Shown here piece by piece: positions 44,710 through 53,899 of a stretch of DNA of 64,000 bases. The DNA is from Nostoc sp. WHI. Lineage in GTDB: Bacteria > Cyanobacteriota > Cyanobacteriia > Cyanobacteriales > Nostocaceae. Numbering within the stretch: the first letter of the stretch is position 1; every line of letters starts with the position of its first letter. The stretch lies in assembly GCF_015714725.1 (NCBI RefSeq), contig NZ_WBKM01000145.1, positions 47,513-111,512 on the forward strand, in the 5' to 3' direction. The notes beneath the pieces were generated by a model that saw only the letters and a program-made list of their open reading frames with translations, searched no databases and was not told the DNA's origin. Both the position numbers and the translations under genes were made by a program.

Positions 44710-46128
44710 TTAGTTTACTGCTCGTTCTGAGTTAATCGAATTTGTCTGTTTTGGAGCTAAAGGTGTCCAGTAGCTGGCAATTAAGGCAACCATAAGCCAC
44801 CAGAGAGTATTAACTTCGGGACGATACCAAACAGTATCGACAGTGCCATGAGCTATCATACCCAGCAAAGTAGCGATCGCTCCAATTAGCCAAAATCCTT
44901 CTAGACTTCTGGATTGTCGTAATCGTCGCACTTCCAGGAATGCCGTATTAAATGTTACAATTAGTAGCCAAATAAAGAAGGCTAAACCAACAAAACCAGT
45001 TTCTACAACCACCTCTAAAAAAATCGAATAGGCACTCAAAGCAGTGTAACGAGGACGTTGGTAGAGGGGATAAATTTGATTAAAAGAGTTGTGACCAGGG
45101 CCAATGCCGAAAATCGGGCGATCGCGAATCATCTCAAAGACAGCATCCCACACATTTCGGCGAAAATTATTACTGCTATCTTTGCGATCAGCAAAAATAC
45201 TGAACACGCGCAGCCGGACTGGCTCTACAAATATCACCGCTAGCACCAATACCCCAATCAAGCCTCCTAAAACAATCGGCAGTAACCAAGTACGCCAAAA
45301 AGGAGGCATTTCCACGCTTTTCCAATAAACTAGCAATGCCATCACTGCTAAAACTGCTACCACTAGTCCAATCCAGCCACCACGACTAAAAGTCAAAACC
45401 AGGCAAGCAGTATTGACAATCAGCATCGTTAATGCTAAAGCTTTTTTGAGCCAAGTTTGCCATGCAAAAATTGCCACTAAGCTAAAAATTACTGCTGGTA
45501 GGAGGTATCCAGCCAACAAGTTAGGATTGCCTAAATAACTGTAGACTCTTGTAGTTTTAGATAAAGGAGATTGTGGGTCAACCCAAGTTGCGAGCGCCGT
45601 GGCTCCAAAAAACCATTGCCGTAACCCATACACGCTGACAATTAACGATACGTGCAGGTAAAGGATGATAATCCAAGACCGGAGGCGAGGCGACCTCAGT
45701 ACCCTGGCACAAAGGGCAAATAGTAGCAAATACAAAGTCAACGTTGCCAAGTCGTTGAGTGCCGCCTTTTTCACTGGTGATAATGCTGTTGCTACTGCGG
45801 CAATTCCCCAGTAGAGCAATACCAGTAGGTGAATGGGAGTGACTGACGAGATATTTGTTAGGGCTGGTTCATCAGATAAAGTCAACAGCAGCCAAAATCC
45901 TACACAAGCCACCAGCAACAAACCCACTAACGTACTTGAAGCAAAAGGTGCAAGGGCATATACTAAGCTCAGTAAAGCAGATGCGATCGCATCTCCCCAC
46001 TGGATCAAGATGCTAGTTTGGCGCCAAGAACTTAACAGCCCCACCAGAGAGCGGTGTACGTAACTGGTAGCAAGATATTCTTTGAGCGGTAAATATGATA
46101 AAGTAAACCGTTGCCAGACTAAATTCAT
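44710..46128 (-). CDS. ictB: IctB family membrane protein (O-antigen ligase-like)
   Basis: About 472 residues from ATG 46128 (MNLVWQRFTLSYLPLKEYL), with about ten helices. It contains FSRGGWIGLVVA, DRPIFGIGPGHNSFNQIYPL and VVVETGFVGLAFF, typical of the Wzy/O-antigen ligase fold. The N-terminal region matches cyanobacterial IctB, once proposed as a bicarbonate transporter; its true activity remains debated. It stands alone, convergent with the WGxxGxxG gene. Confidence 0.85.
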   Translation of the reverse strand: MNLVWQRFTLSYLPLKEYLATSYVHRSLVGLLSSWRQTSILIQWGDAIASALLSLVYALAPFASSTLVGLLLVACVGFWLLLTLSDEPALTNISSVTPIHLLVLLYWGIAAVATALSPVKKAALNDLATLTLYLLLFALCARVLRSPRLRSWIIILYLHVSLIVSVYGLRQWFFGATALATWVDPQSPLSKTTRVYSYLGNPNLLAGYLLPAVIFSLVAIFAWQTWLKKALALTMLIVNTACLVLTFSRGGWIGLVVAVLAVMALLVYWKSVEMPPFWRTWLLPIVLGGLIGVLVLAVIFVEPVRLRVFSIFADRKDSSNNFRRNVWDAVFEMIRDRPIFGIGPGHNSFNQIYPLYQRPRYTALSAYSIFLEVVVETGFVGLAFFIWLLIVTFNTAFLEVRRLRQSRSLEGFWLIGAIATLLGMIAHGTVDTVWYRPEVNTLWWLMVALIASYWTPLAPKQTNSINSERAVN

Positions 46129-46380
46129 AAAAAACATTGCGAGCAATTAGCCTGCCGACGCAGAACTTGGAATTGATCATAATGCGTATGACGAGAAAAA
46201 GGTAATAATCTAGATTGCTTTCTTAGTGATGGTGCTGTTATTCATAGCTATCAGCCACTACCTTTAAGCCAAAAGTACTTCAGATTCAAGACAGCCCTTC
46301 ATATACTGAGTACACAACAAAGCATGAATTTATCTTTCCCTATCACCTCTAACCTGTAACTTTTCCCCTATTGACTGTCA

Positions 46381-47928
46381 TCAGACATCGCTATTTCCTT
46401 GTGTAGGAGTCATCAGTTGCAGTGGCAAAGAAAGCACATAACGATATCCTGGTTCTGGTGAACCTTGAATCAAAATTTGTCCCCCATGCAATTCTGCCAG
46501 TTGACAACTTAGCAATAGACCTAAGCTTTCACGAGAAAGACTTCCAGGTGATTTTACTAAATTTATACCTGAACTAGCAGCAAAGAATTTTGAGTGGGAA
46601 TCACTCAAGTTTTTTGAATCTTCCACTGCTACTGATGAAGTAGCTGATTGTTCTTGGCTTCCTGTAAGAGTATTGTAAGTTGCTACTTCACCTGTTAGCT
46701 CCAACAGCGACAAAGAATTGAGACGGAAGTAGGGATCAACCTCAGTTATACCGTCCCCAAGCCACGGATGGGAAACCCAAATAGTAATGTTGAGCGTATC
46801 TTCCTTGTAAGAGACATGAATGCGAACAATGCTACCTGTGGCCGAAAGTTGAACCACACTGAAAACTAGATGATACAGAATTTGCCGCACCTTGTCTTTA
46901 TCTAAAGTCCAAATGCGATTGCGTCCTGGTTCTATAGACAGGCGAATATCTTGTTCGCGGCGATTAGCTACTTCTTCTAAGGTATTGATAGCTTGTTGAC
47001 ACAGCATTTCAATATCCACTGGAGCTAGATTCAGCACAGTTGAGTTTTCATCCATAACTCCTAGTTCGGTAATTTCGTTTACTAGGGAAAGCAAGTACCG
47101 ACCACTGTGTTGGATAATTTCCAAATATTCTCTTTGCTTAGTCGTCAACGGCCCATAAATCTCACGTCCTAAAACACTAGCCATACCGAGTACAGATGTT
47201 AAGGGCGTGCGTAACTCCTGAGTTAGCTGACCCAAAAGTTCCAGTTTCAGTTGCTTGGTAGAAATAGAGTCGCTATCTTTAGTAGCAGTGGGTGGGGTGA
47301 TTCTATTCTCAGCGTTACGCTCATCATTGAGTGAAAATATCGGAGTGCTTGATTCAAGTCTCCCTTGCAGGAGTCGGTTACGCTCAAATTCACTCATGCT
47401 CCAACGAGCTATGATTTGTAAAAACTCAATGTCTCGGGTTGTAAAATTGCGTGGCGCTAAATCCATCACCGCCAATGCACCCAAGCAATGTCCCTCAGCA
47501 TCAATTAATGGCGCTCCCAAGTAAGCACGAATGCCATAATCCTGTACCAATTTGCTGCTAGCAAGTACTGGATCTGTAAGTTTATGTGTATCATTAATTA
47601 CGAATATTTGAAAGCTCTCTACTACCTGGGTGCAAAAGGATTCGCGGCGTAAAAGTTGGCGGTTTTGTGCCAAATTATTCATGAGTCCCAGCCTAGATAA
47701 GCCCACCGCCGACTTGAACCAATGGCGTTCTTGATCTACAAATCCCAATATGGAAATTGGTGCTTCCAAAAAATGGGCAGCAGTCTGTGTGGCTTCTTCA
47801 AAAACCGGAATCGTTTCTGATTGCCGCAAACCTAAATCTGACAAAGCTTTCAGGCGTTGTTGTTCTCTTGTCTCGTGAGAAGTCCAACCATCCTTTAGGG
47901 CAAATAATTTGTTTTCAGGCTCTACCAT
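46381..47928 (-). CDS. GAF-domain kinase homologue with degenerate active site
   Basis: I favour ATG at 47928 (MVEPENKLFALKDGW); a longer frame to 47973 is possible. A GAF domain spans about residues 35-160 (PISILGFVDQERHWFKSAVG, ESFCTQVVES, YLGAPLIDAEGHCLGALAV). A HisKA-like helix pair follows, but the H-box reads GQLTQELRTPLTSV, with Gln in place of the phosphoacceptor His. The ATPase part has an N-box-like QILYHLVFSVVQLS without the conserved Asn, and no clear G1 Gly-rich loop; LGLLLSCQLAELHGG remains. It probably does not autophosphorylate and may act as a sensor or decoy. Confidence 0.8.
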   Translation of the reverse strand: MVEPENKLFALKDGWTSHETREQQRLKALSDLGLRQSETIPVFEEATQTAAHFLEAPISILGFVDQERHWFKSAVGLSRLGLMNNLAQNRQLLRRESFCTQVVESFQIFVINDTHKLTDPVLASSKLVQDYGIRAYLGAPLIDAEGHCLGALAVMDLAPRNFTTRDIEFLQIIARWSMSEFERNRLLQGRLESSTPIFSLNDERNAENRITPPTATKDSDSISTKQLKLELLGQLTQELRTPLTSVLGMASVLGREIYGPLTTKQREYLEIIQHSGRYLLSLVNEITELGVMDENSTVLNLAPVDIEMLCQQAINTLEEVANRREQDIRLSIEPGRNRIWTLDKDKVRQILYHLVFSVVQLSATGSIVRIHVSYKEDTLNITIWVSHPWLGDGITEVDPYFRLNSLSLLELTGEVATYNTLTGSQEQSATSSVAVEDSKNLSDSHSKFFAASSGINLVKSPGSLSRESLGLLLSCQLAELHGGQILIQGSPEPGYRYVLSLPLQLMTPTQGNSDV

Positions 47929-47973
47929 TGCCACTGCTACCTTAATAATTTCTTGATACTGCAATTGATACAA

Positions 47974-48576
47974 GCCCTATTTCTAGGTTATCAATTCCTA
48001 TTTTTAAGCATTCCCTAATTTTGCCTCTGACAAACAAGTTTGGGACAAAAGTTTTTTACACCTTCAATTAAGTCGGCAATGCGGTATCTACTAGTTAGTA
48101 GTGACTGGTGCTGGATATTCTTTATTTAGAACTGGTGTAGCCTTTATTGCTTGAAATTTTGCAATCAAACTGCGTTAGATTTTGATTCAGCCAGGGTAAG
48201 CTAACGCTAAGGGTAATAATACAAAACGGCACATTGCGCGGAGCTTCTTTCCCCGTAGGAGTACGAGCATAATTACAAATTTTGCGTAGCGGTACTAGAT
48301 AGTTTATCTAATTTTCTATCCGATAGATTAAACCTCTTGCAATTTTATGCCGAAAATTGTGCAGACTTTTCTATTTTTTGCCATGATAGGAAAACATTGT
48401 AGTTAGGGATAACAGCACCAAATTACGTGAAAAATCCCCAAATTAATCATTGTTTATGACAAAATTAGTATTTTTTTCATAAATATAATCAACCTAAACT
48501 TTACTGTTAAAGCAAAAATAGATTAAATTTTGTAAAGCAGAATTTTTTGATATTTAAGTTTTGAGGACAATTGGTA
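47974..48576. other. Long AT-rich intergenic region upstream of the sugar locus
   Basis: No gene is supported. A fragment of interspersed repeat (GCGGAGCTTCTTTCCCCGTAGG) lies near 48237-48260. GAGGA at about 48562 is the ribosome site of the next gene. Confidence 0.4.
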
Positions 48577-49770
48577 ATGAATAAAATGACTATTAAAGTT
48601 CCTTTTGTAGACCTGAAGTTACAACACGAACCAATTCAAATGGAGCTGCAACATGCAATCCAATCTGTATTGGAACAGGGAGATTTTATTTTAGGGCAAG
48701 CACTCTCAGATTTTGAAGCAGCATTTGCGGCAGTGTGTGGGACAGAATATGGAGTTGGTGTTGCATCAGGAACAGATGCGATCGCTCTCGGATTACAAGC
48801 GTGTAATATTGGGGCTGGCGATGAAGTTATTTTACCAACAAACACTTTTGTAGCAACGTTGATTGGGGTGCTACGTTCTGGCGCTAAACCTGTTTTGGTA
48901 GATTGCGATCGCCAAACAGCTTTAATTGACTTAGAGGCAGCAGCAAAGGCAATTACGCCTCATACCAAAGCAATTATTCCTGTACATCTTTATGGTCAGA
49001 TGGTATCACCACGCGATCTATTGAAATTTGCCGATACCTACAAAATCCTAATTTTTGAAGATGCAGCACAAGCACACCTCGCTCAAAGAGATGGATATTA
49101 CGCTGGTTCAGTAGGAATAGCAGCAGCTTTTAGTTTTTATCCCAGCAAAAATTTGGGAGCCTTTGGAGATGGGGGAATGCTGCTGACACGAGATTTAGAT
49201 GTAGCTCAGAAAATGATGCGCTTGCGAAATTATGGTGCATCGCAAAAGTATTTTCATACTGAATCAGGTACGAATAGCCGTTTGGATACTTTGCAAGCGG
49301 CTGTCTTGCACCAAAAGCTACCATATTTAACCAAGTGGAATCGCGATCGCCTGAGTATTGCTCAAGAGTATGATAACGAACTAGCACCCTTAGCATCTGC
49401 TGGGATATTTCCTCTAGAAAACCAAAGTGGTACAGGACACGTTTATCATCTTTATGTCATCAGAGTTGATGATTCTTGCCCTATAGAACGTCAACAGATC
49501 CAGGAACACCTAACAGCAGTGGGAATTCAAACTGGCATTCATTACCCAATTCCTTGTCATCTCCAGCCAGCATTCACTAACTTAGGCTATCAGCCTGGAG
49601 ATTTCCCTCAAGCAGAGAAGTTGTCAAAGCAAATATTATCATTACCGATGTATCCTGGTTTGAACAGTAGCCAAATCAAAGAAGTTGTAGCAGCGATCGC
49701 TCATGCAGTCTCAACAATTTCTCAGGCAAATGAACCCTTACCTACTGACCTTGGCAGCGTGGTAGTCTGA
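48577..49770 (+). CDS. DegT/DnrJ/EryC1 family sugar aminotransferase
   Basis: The PLP enzyme (397 residues from ATG 48577) has VPFVDLKLQHEPIQ, GVASGTDAIALGLQA, DEVILPTNTFVATL, IPVHLYGQM, LIFEDAAQAH, and the Lys in FSFYPSKNLGAFGDGGML. It transfers an amino group to a keto-sugar nucleotide, giving an amino sugar. It starts the 48.5-56.1 kb locus and is followed 72 bases later by cyanoexosortase B, which suggests a role in building a surface glycan. Confidence 0.92.
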   Translation: MNKMTIKVPFVDLKLQHEPIQMELQHAIQSVLEQGDFILGQALSDFEAAFAAVCGTEYGVGVASGTDAIALGLQACNIGAGDEVILPTNTFVATLIGVLRSGAKPVLVDCDRQTALIDLEAAAKAITPHTKAIIPVHLYGQMVSPRDLLKFADTYKILIFEDAAQAHLAQRDGYYAGSVGIAAAFSFYPSKNLGAFGDGGMLLTRDLDVAQKMMRLRNYGASQKYFHTESGTNSRLDTLQAAVLHQKLPYLTKWNRDRLSIAQEYDNELAPLASAGIFPLENQSGTGHVYHLYVIRVDDSCPIERQQIQEHLTAVGIQTGIHYPIPCHLQPAFTNLGYQPGDFPQAEKLSKQILSLPMYPGLNSSQIKEVVAAIAHAVSTISQANEPLPTDLGSVVV

Positions 49771-49842
49771 AGTTAATTCAATGACAGAAACATCTCACCC
49801 TCTAGGACTTAATTACTGACAGTTTTTAAATTACTTAAAATC

Positions 49843-50736
49843 ATGGCACTCCAGCAACAAGTTAAAAACAGAAACGCCTCAGGCTTATTAAATCTAGCCA
49901 TTTTGGGCGTTTTGCTACTGCTTTATAGTCCTATATTGTTACACTGGTTAAATGGTTGGCTGCATAAAAATATCAGTACAGAACACGAATATTTCAGCCA
50001 CGGGATTATTGGTATACCATTTGCTGCTTATATAGGCTGGATGAACCGGAAAAAATGGAACCGCTTGCCAGATACGATCCATCCTTTAGGCGCTGTTTTC
50101 TTGTCATTAGGGGCAGTATTCTATCTTAGTGGTGTTACAGAGTGGGTTAACCTTTCCTTACCCGTTATTCTGGCAGGATTGTGCCTGTGGTATAAGGGAA
50201 TGTCGGGTTTGCGATCGCAAGGATTTCCCCTGCTACTAGTATTTCTGGCAACCCCAACCGCAGTACCCTACCTTATTGCTCCCTATACCTTGCCCCTTCA
50301 AAGCTTCATCGCTGGTACGGCAGGCTTTATACTCAATCAATTTGGTATGGAAGTAATTGTAGATGAGATAAATCTCTACGTGGGAGGACGGATTGTGGAA
50401 GTCGCCCCCTATTGTGCAGGGCTGAAAATGCTGTTTACTACTCTCTACGTCGGCTTGATGCTGCTTTATTGGACAGGCTCTTTGTCTTCACGCCGCACAA
50501 CTATGTCCTTTTTATCTATTGCTGTGATAATTAGTATTATTGCAAATATCATTCGTAATACTTTACTGACTTTCTTTCACGGCACAGGTCAAGAAGCAGC
50601 TTTTATATGGCTGCATGAGGGTTGGGGCGGTGATCTTTACTCTGCTTGTATGCTGGTGTCATTAGTGCCCTTACTGAATTGGATTAATAGCTATTTCTCA
50701 GCATCTCTAGAAACTCAGCAAGAAGGAGAAAGTTAG
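49843..50736 (+). CDS. Cyanoexosortase B (membrane transpeptidase-like)
   Basis: The 297-residue polytopic protein carries the exosortase catalytic triad: Cys in VAPYCAGLKML (about 190), Arg in NIIRNTLLTFFHG (about 238) and His in IWLHEGWGG (about 257). EHEYFSHGIIGIPF and the eight-helix layout match cyanoexosortase B. Exosortases cleave C-terminal PEP-CTERM-like signals, coupling protein sorting to exopolysaccharide. The next gene is its usual partner, and polysaccharide export genes follow. Confidence 0.92.
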   Translation: MALQQQVKNRNASGLLNLAILGVLLLLYSPILLHWLNGWLHKNISTEHEYFSHGIIGIPFAAYIGWMNRKKWNRLPDTIHPLGAVFLSLGAVFYLSGVTEWVNLSLPVILAGLCLWYKGMSGLRSQGFPLLLVFLATPTAVPYLIAPYTLPLQSFIAGTAGFILNQFGMEVIVDEINLYVGGRIVEVAPYCAGLKMLFTTLYVGLMLLYWTGSLSSRRTTMSFLSIAVIISIIANIIRNTLLTFFHGTGQEAAFIWLHEGWGGDLYSACMLVSLVPLLNWINSYFSASLETQQEGES

Positions 50737-50957
50737 AATCACTGGGCATTGGGCAAAAACAGTTCCGTTAGCGGATAGCTATGGTTTAGCCCGTTCCGAG
50801 TTCCGAGTTCTGAGTAAAGAAGTGAGATTCCCAACTCGCTACTCAGCACTCGGCACTCAGCACTCCTAAAGGGCATTGAGATTTTCCCATCCCTCTCATC
50901 TCCCACCCTGCGGGAAGCTAAAGCTACATCTCCCCCAGTCTTTTTTTGAATTTTGAC

Positions 50958-51048
50958 AGGACTTACGCAAATAATAGCCGAAACCGTGATTTTCAGGTAG
51001 GGGCAATTCATGAATTGCCCCTACAGCGTGTCATTTTGCGTAAGTCCT
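50958..51048. mobile_element. 91-bp MITE, copy B (inverse of copy A)
   Basis: AGGACTTACGCAAA- at the left and -TTTGCGTAAGTCCT at the right enclose GTAGGGGCAATTCATG/AATTGCCCCTAC. Read on the minus strand it aligns along its full 91 bp with copy A at 34812-34902. Confidence 0.8.
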
Positions 51049-51179
51049 ATTTGAATTTTGAATTGATTTCTGCCCATTCCCTTAATTTTTTGTCGCTGAT
51101 GCGTAAGTCATAAATATTACTGAACTCATGGTGTGATTTTATAAAGTAAAATTTTGCCTAAGTATTACAATTTTTACTG

Positions 51180-51902
51180 ATGATTTCCTTCTCTAAGTTT
51201 TTCAAGGAAAACCAATTGAGTCAGGTAGCAGCACTTTTGTTATTGCTATTGCTGTTGGCGATGGGAGGAATTCCCGGATATCTGACAGGACAGTGGCAAT
51301 GGAAACAGCCGCCACCTGTTACTACCCTCAACGAATTAAGGCAAATCCGCAAAACTGGTTTAACCCTTCCTGGTTGGCAAACTAGTGAACAAGCAGAACA
51401 GCAAATTGGCGAACATAAATGGTCTTTGCAGGTAATTAAAAAAGAAGGTTCCCAATCCCAGGCAATCCTGCTTTTACTGCCGCAAAATGGGCCTATGGAT
51501 CAACCACAGGTAGAGTGGACAGACGTTAACGGCTGGGGAAGGTCACGTTGGGGAAAGTGGGATGTAGCTCAATATCGCTCTGCTGAATTTACTGTGAAAC
51601 CGCCCGCAAATTTAACTTCTAATGTCAAAAATAAAGTAGAAGCTAGGTTCTTTCGCGCCTCCACACCACAGCAAACCTTTGCTGTTTTGCAATGGTACGC
51701 TATGCCAGACGGCGGAAATCCATCACCTTTAAACTGGTTTTTGGCAGATCAATCAGCACAATGGCGTAAGCAACGCACTCCTTGGGTGGGCGTGAGTATT
51801 TTGATTCCAATGGAACCTTTGGGGCAGGTAGAAACATCTTGGTCTTTAGCCCAGTCTATCGGAGAAACAGTGCAAGCTGCATTAATGGCAGGCCCTTTGT
51901 AG
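51180..51902 (+). CDS. Cyanoexosortase B system-associated protein (EpsI-like)
   Basis: The 240-residue protein has one N-terminal membrane helix (VAALLLLLLLLAMGGIPGYL), then an extracytoplasmic domain with LPGWQTSEQAEQQIGEHKW, GPMDQPQVEWTDVNGWGRSR and FFRASTPQQTFAVLQWY, the pattern of the protein found next to cyanoexosortase B. It is predicted to face the periplasm. It lies 443 bases after the exosortase; a MITE occupies part of the gap. Confidence 0.85.
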   Translation: MISFSKFFKENQLSQVAALLLLLLLLAMGGIPGYLTGQWQWKQPPPVTTLNELRQIRKTGLTLPGWQTSEQAEQQIGEHKWSLQVIKKEGSQSQAILLLLPQNGPMDQPQVEWTDVNGWGRSRWGKWDVAQYRSAEFTVKPPANLTSNVKNKVEARFFRASTPQQTFAVLQWYAMPDGGNPSPLNWFLADQSAQWRKQRTPWVGVSILIPMEPLGQVETSWSLAQSIGETVQAALMAGPL

Positions 51903-52133
51903 AGTCTGTTACAGATACATTTTTGCAGAATTCATCAGAAGTATCTCTCCAATAACAGTCAAGCTGAAATTAAGTTATAAAGATGTTAAAAACATGAAAT
52001 TTTAAATTAAAATTGGCAAAATTTTTCTCCTTTTTTTTGGTAAATACTTGCAGAAAAAAGACACATTGAGAACATTTTTAGAGTAAGATAACCAATCGGC
52101 GCGACTAATTCTTATGTCAATTTCCCTGCACTG

Positions 52134-53489
52134 ATGTTCATAGATACCAGTTCTTATATGCGTGCATTCAGCGCCCTGTGTTTTGTCAGTCTTCAAATAG
52201 GAGTTTTCTTAACAACACCTATTCAACTTGTCGTTGCCCAGCCTTTTCCAGGACAATCACCAGGACAACCCCCTTCGCCTGTGCCAGGTACTGAGGTTGT
52301 ACCTCCAGATGCAAATGACGAAATTTCCCCCCAACTCAGCCGCTACCTCTTGGGACCAGGAGACACAATTGGCGTTGTGCTTCAGCGTCCTCCTGGCCCA
52401 TACCGCTTAGGAATAGGAGATGGAATTAGTGTTGCGGTTCAGCGCTTTCCAGATTTAAGCTTTCAAGCTGTAATTAATCCAGAAGGTAACATTGTGGTGC
52501 CTCTACTGGGAACAGTGTCATTACAAGGTTTAACTTTGGAGGAAGCTCAAGAAAAAATTCGCTTGGGTTTAAATCGTTATGTCGTTGATCCAGTAATAGT
52601 TTTAGGACTAGCAGGGCAGCGTCCAGACTTGAGTTTTCAAGCTGTAATTAGTCCAGAAGGCAACATTGTAGTGCCGCAAGTGGGAACAGTGTCATTACAA
52701 GGTTTAACTTTAGAAGAAGCTCAAGAAAAAATTCGCTTGGGTTTAAGTCGCGTTTTACCAGATCCGATCGTGGTAGTATCTTTGGCAGGGACGCGGCCAG
52801 TTCAAGTTACCATTAGCGGAGAAATATTTCGACCAGGAATTTATCCGATTAATTCATCAACACCCCGCGTTGCTGATGCCTTGCTAATATCTGGTGGTTC
52901 AACATTGAATGCAGACCTGCGACAAGTGCAAGTACGCCGGAAGTTAATCGATGGTTCCGTGATTTCGCAAACTATTGATTTATATGCAGCACTGCAAAAT
53001 GGCGGTTCAATACCTAATTTACGCTTACAAGACGGAGATGCGATACTCGTCCCCCGTCGTGAAGTTGGTAATGAGGACAGTTATGACCGCAATTTGGTAG
53101 CACGTTCATCCTTGGCCACACCACAGATTAGAGTCCGGGTTTTGAACTATGCTGCTGGAGGTATTTCCATTCAAGCACTGCCTAACGGCAGTACATTTGT
53201 CGATGCTTTGGGAGGAGTAAATCTCGATACTGCTAACCTTCGGGACATCGCTCTGGTTCGCTTTGATCCGGAACAAGGTAAAGCTGTTACCCAAAAACTT
53301 GATGCTAAAAAAGCTTTAGGAGGCGATGCGTCCCAAAACGTATCACTTCAAGATAATGATGTTCTTGTTGTCGGTCGGAACCTCATCGGTAGAATTACTA
53401 ATTTCTTGACTACCATTACCCAACCTTTCTTCAATGTTCAATCCTTTCTGCGGTTTTTTGACAACTTCGGTGGCGGTAATTCAAATTAG
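52134..53489 (+). CDS. Wza-like polysaccharide export protein with duplicated domain
   Basis: The 451-residue protein has an N-terminal signal (ALCFVSLQIGVFLTTPIQL; ATG 52158 is an alternative start), a Pro-rich segment, and LGPGDTIGV/LGIGDGISVAVQ typical of polysaccharide export domains. The block PDLSFQAVISPEGNIVVPQV, then GTVSLQGLTLEEAQEKIRLG, occurs twice in tandem (174-bp DNA repeat). SLBB-type segments (VTISGEIFRPGIYPI, DGDAILVPRR) follow. It should form the outer-membrane export channel. It is 230 bases after the exosortase-associated gene. Confidence 0.9.
   Translation: MFIDTSSYMRAFSALCFVSLQIGVFLTTPIQLVVAQPFPGQSPGQPPSPVPGTEVVPPDANDEISPQLSRYLLGPGDTIGVVLQRPPGPYRLGIGDGISVAVQRFPDLSFQAVINPEGNIVVPLLGTVSLQGLTLEEAQEKIRLGLNRYVVDPVIVLGLAGQRPDLSFQAVISPEGNIVVPQVGTVSLQGLTLEEAQEKIRLGLSRVLPDPIVVVSLAGTRPVQVTISGEIFRPGIYPINSSTPRVADALLISGGSTLNADLRQVQVRRKLIDGSVISQTIDLYAALQNGGSIPNLRLQDGDAILVPRREVGNEDSYDRNLVARSSLATPQIRVRVLNYAAGGISIQALPNGSTFVDALGGVNLDTANLRDIALVRFDPEQGKAVTQKLDAKKALGGDASQNVSLQDNDVLVVGRNLIGRITNFLTTITQPFFNVQSFLRFFDNFGGGNSN
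52449..52796. repeat. 174-bp in-frame tandem duplication in export gene
   Basis: Two copies start at 52449 and 52623 (58 codons each) with close to identical central parts, such as GGAACAGTGTCATTACAAGG. This duplicates the poly-export domain without breaking the frame. Confidence 0.8.
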
Positions 53490-53899
53490 TGATTAGAAAA
53501 GAAGGATACAATCTGGAAATAGTTTGGAGTGGAGGCAGCCACTTCTTCAACTTCTATTTGAATTAATTAATGGAAAAATATTAAAGATATCAACCGAGAT
53601 ATAGCCGTTCTCACTCGCATGAAGTACACAAAAACCTTTATCTAGCAAGAGATTTACTCGTAAGAGTGTACCTCACCAAGATAGAAAACGCTATATACAG
53701 TAGGAAGTTGATAGCGTCCTTGTATCAAAGCCACTATCTTTAGTTTGGTGCTTCCTGATTTTGAATTTTGTTAGCGCAGCGTAAAGCCTTCTCTGCGAGA
53801 CGCTAGGCGAACGGCATGGCTTCTCTACGAGAGGCTGCGCCAACGCTTAGAGCGAGTCTGCAAGCGTCATTTTGAATTTTGAATTGGAGCGAAGTGACC
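53490..53899. other. Intergenic region with interspersed repeat
   Basis: At 53775-53868 a palindromic repeat cluster contains GCGCAGCGTAAAGCCTTCTC, GAGACGCTAGGCGAACGGCA and CTCTACGAGAGGCTGCGCC. The last bases hold GGAG before the next ATG. No gene is seen. Confidence 0.6.
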
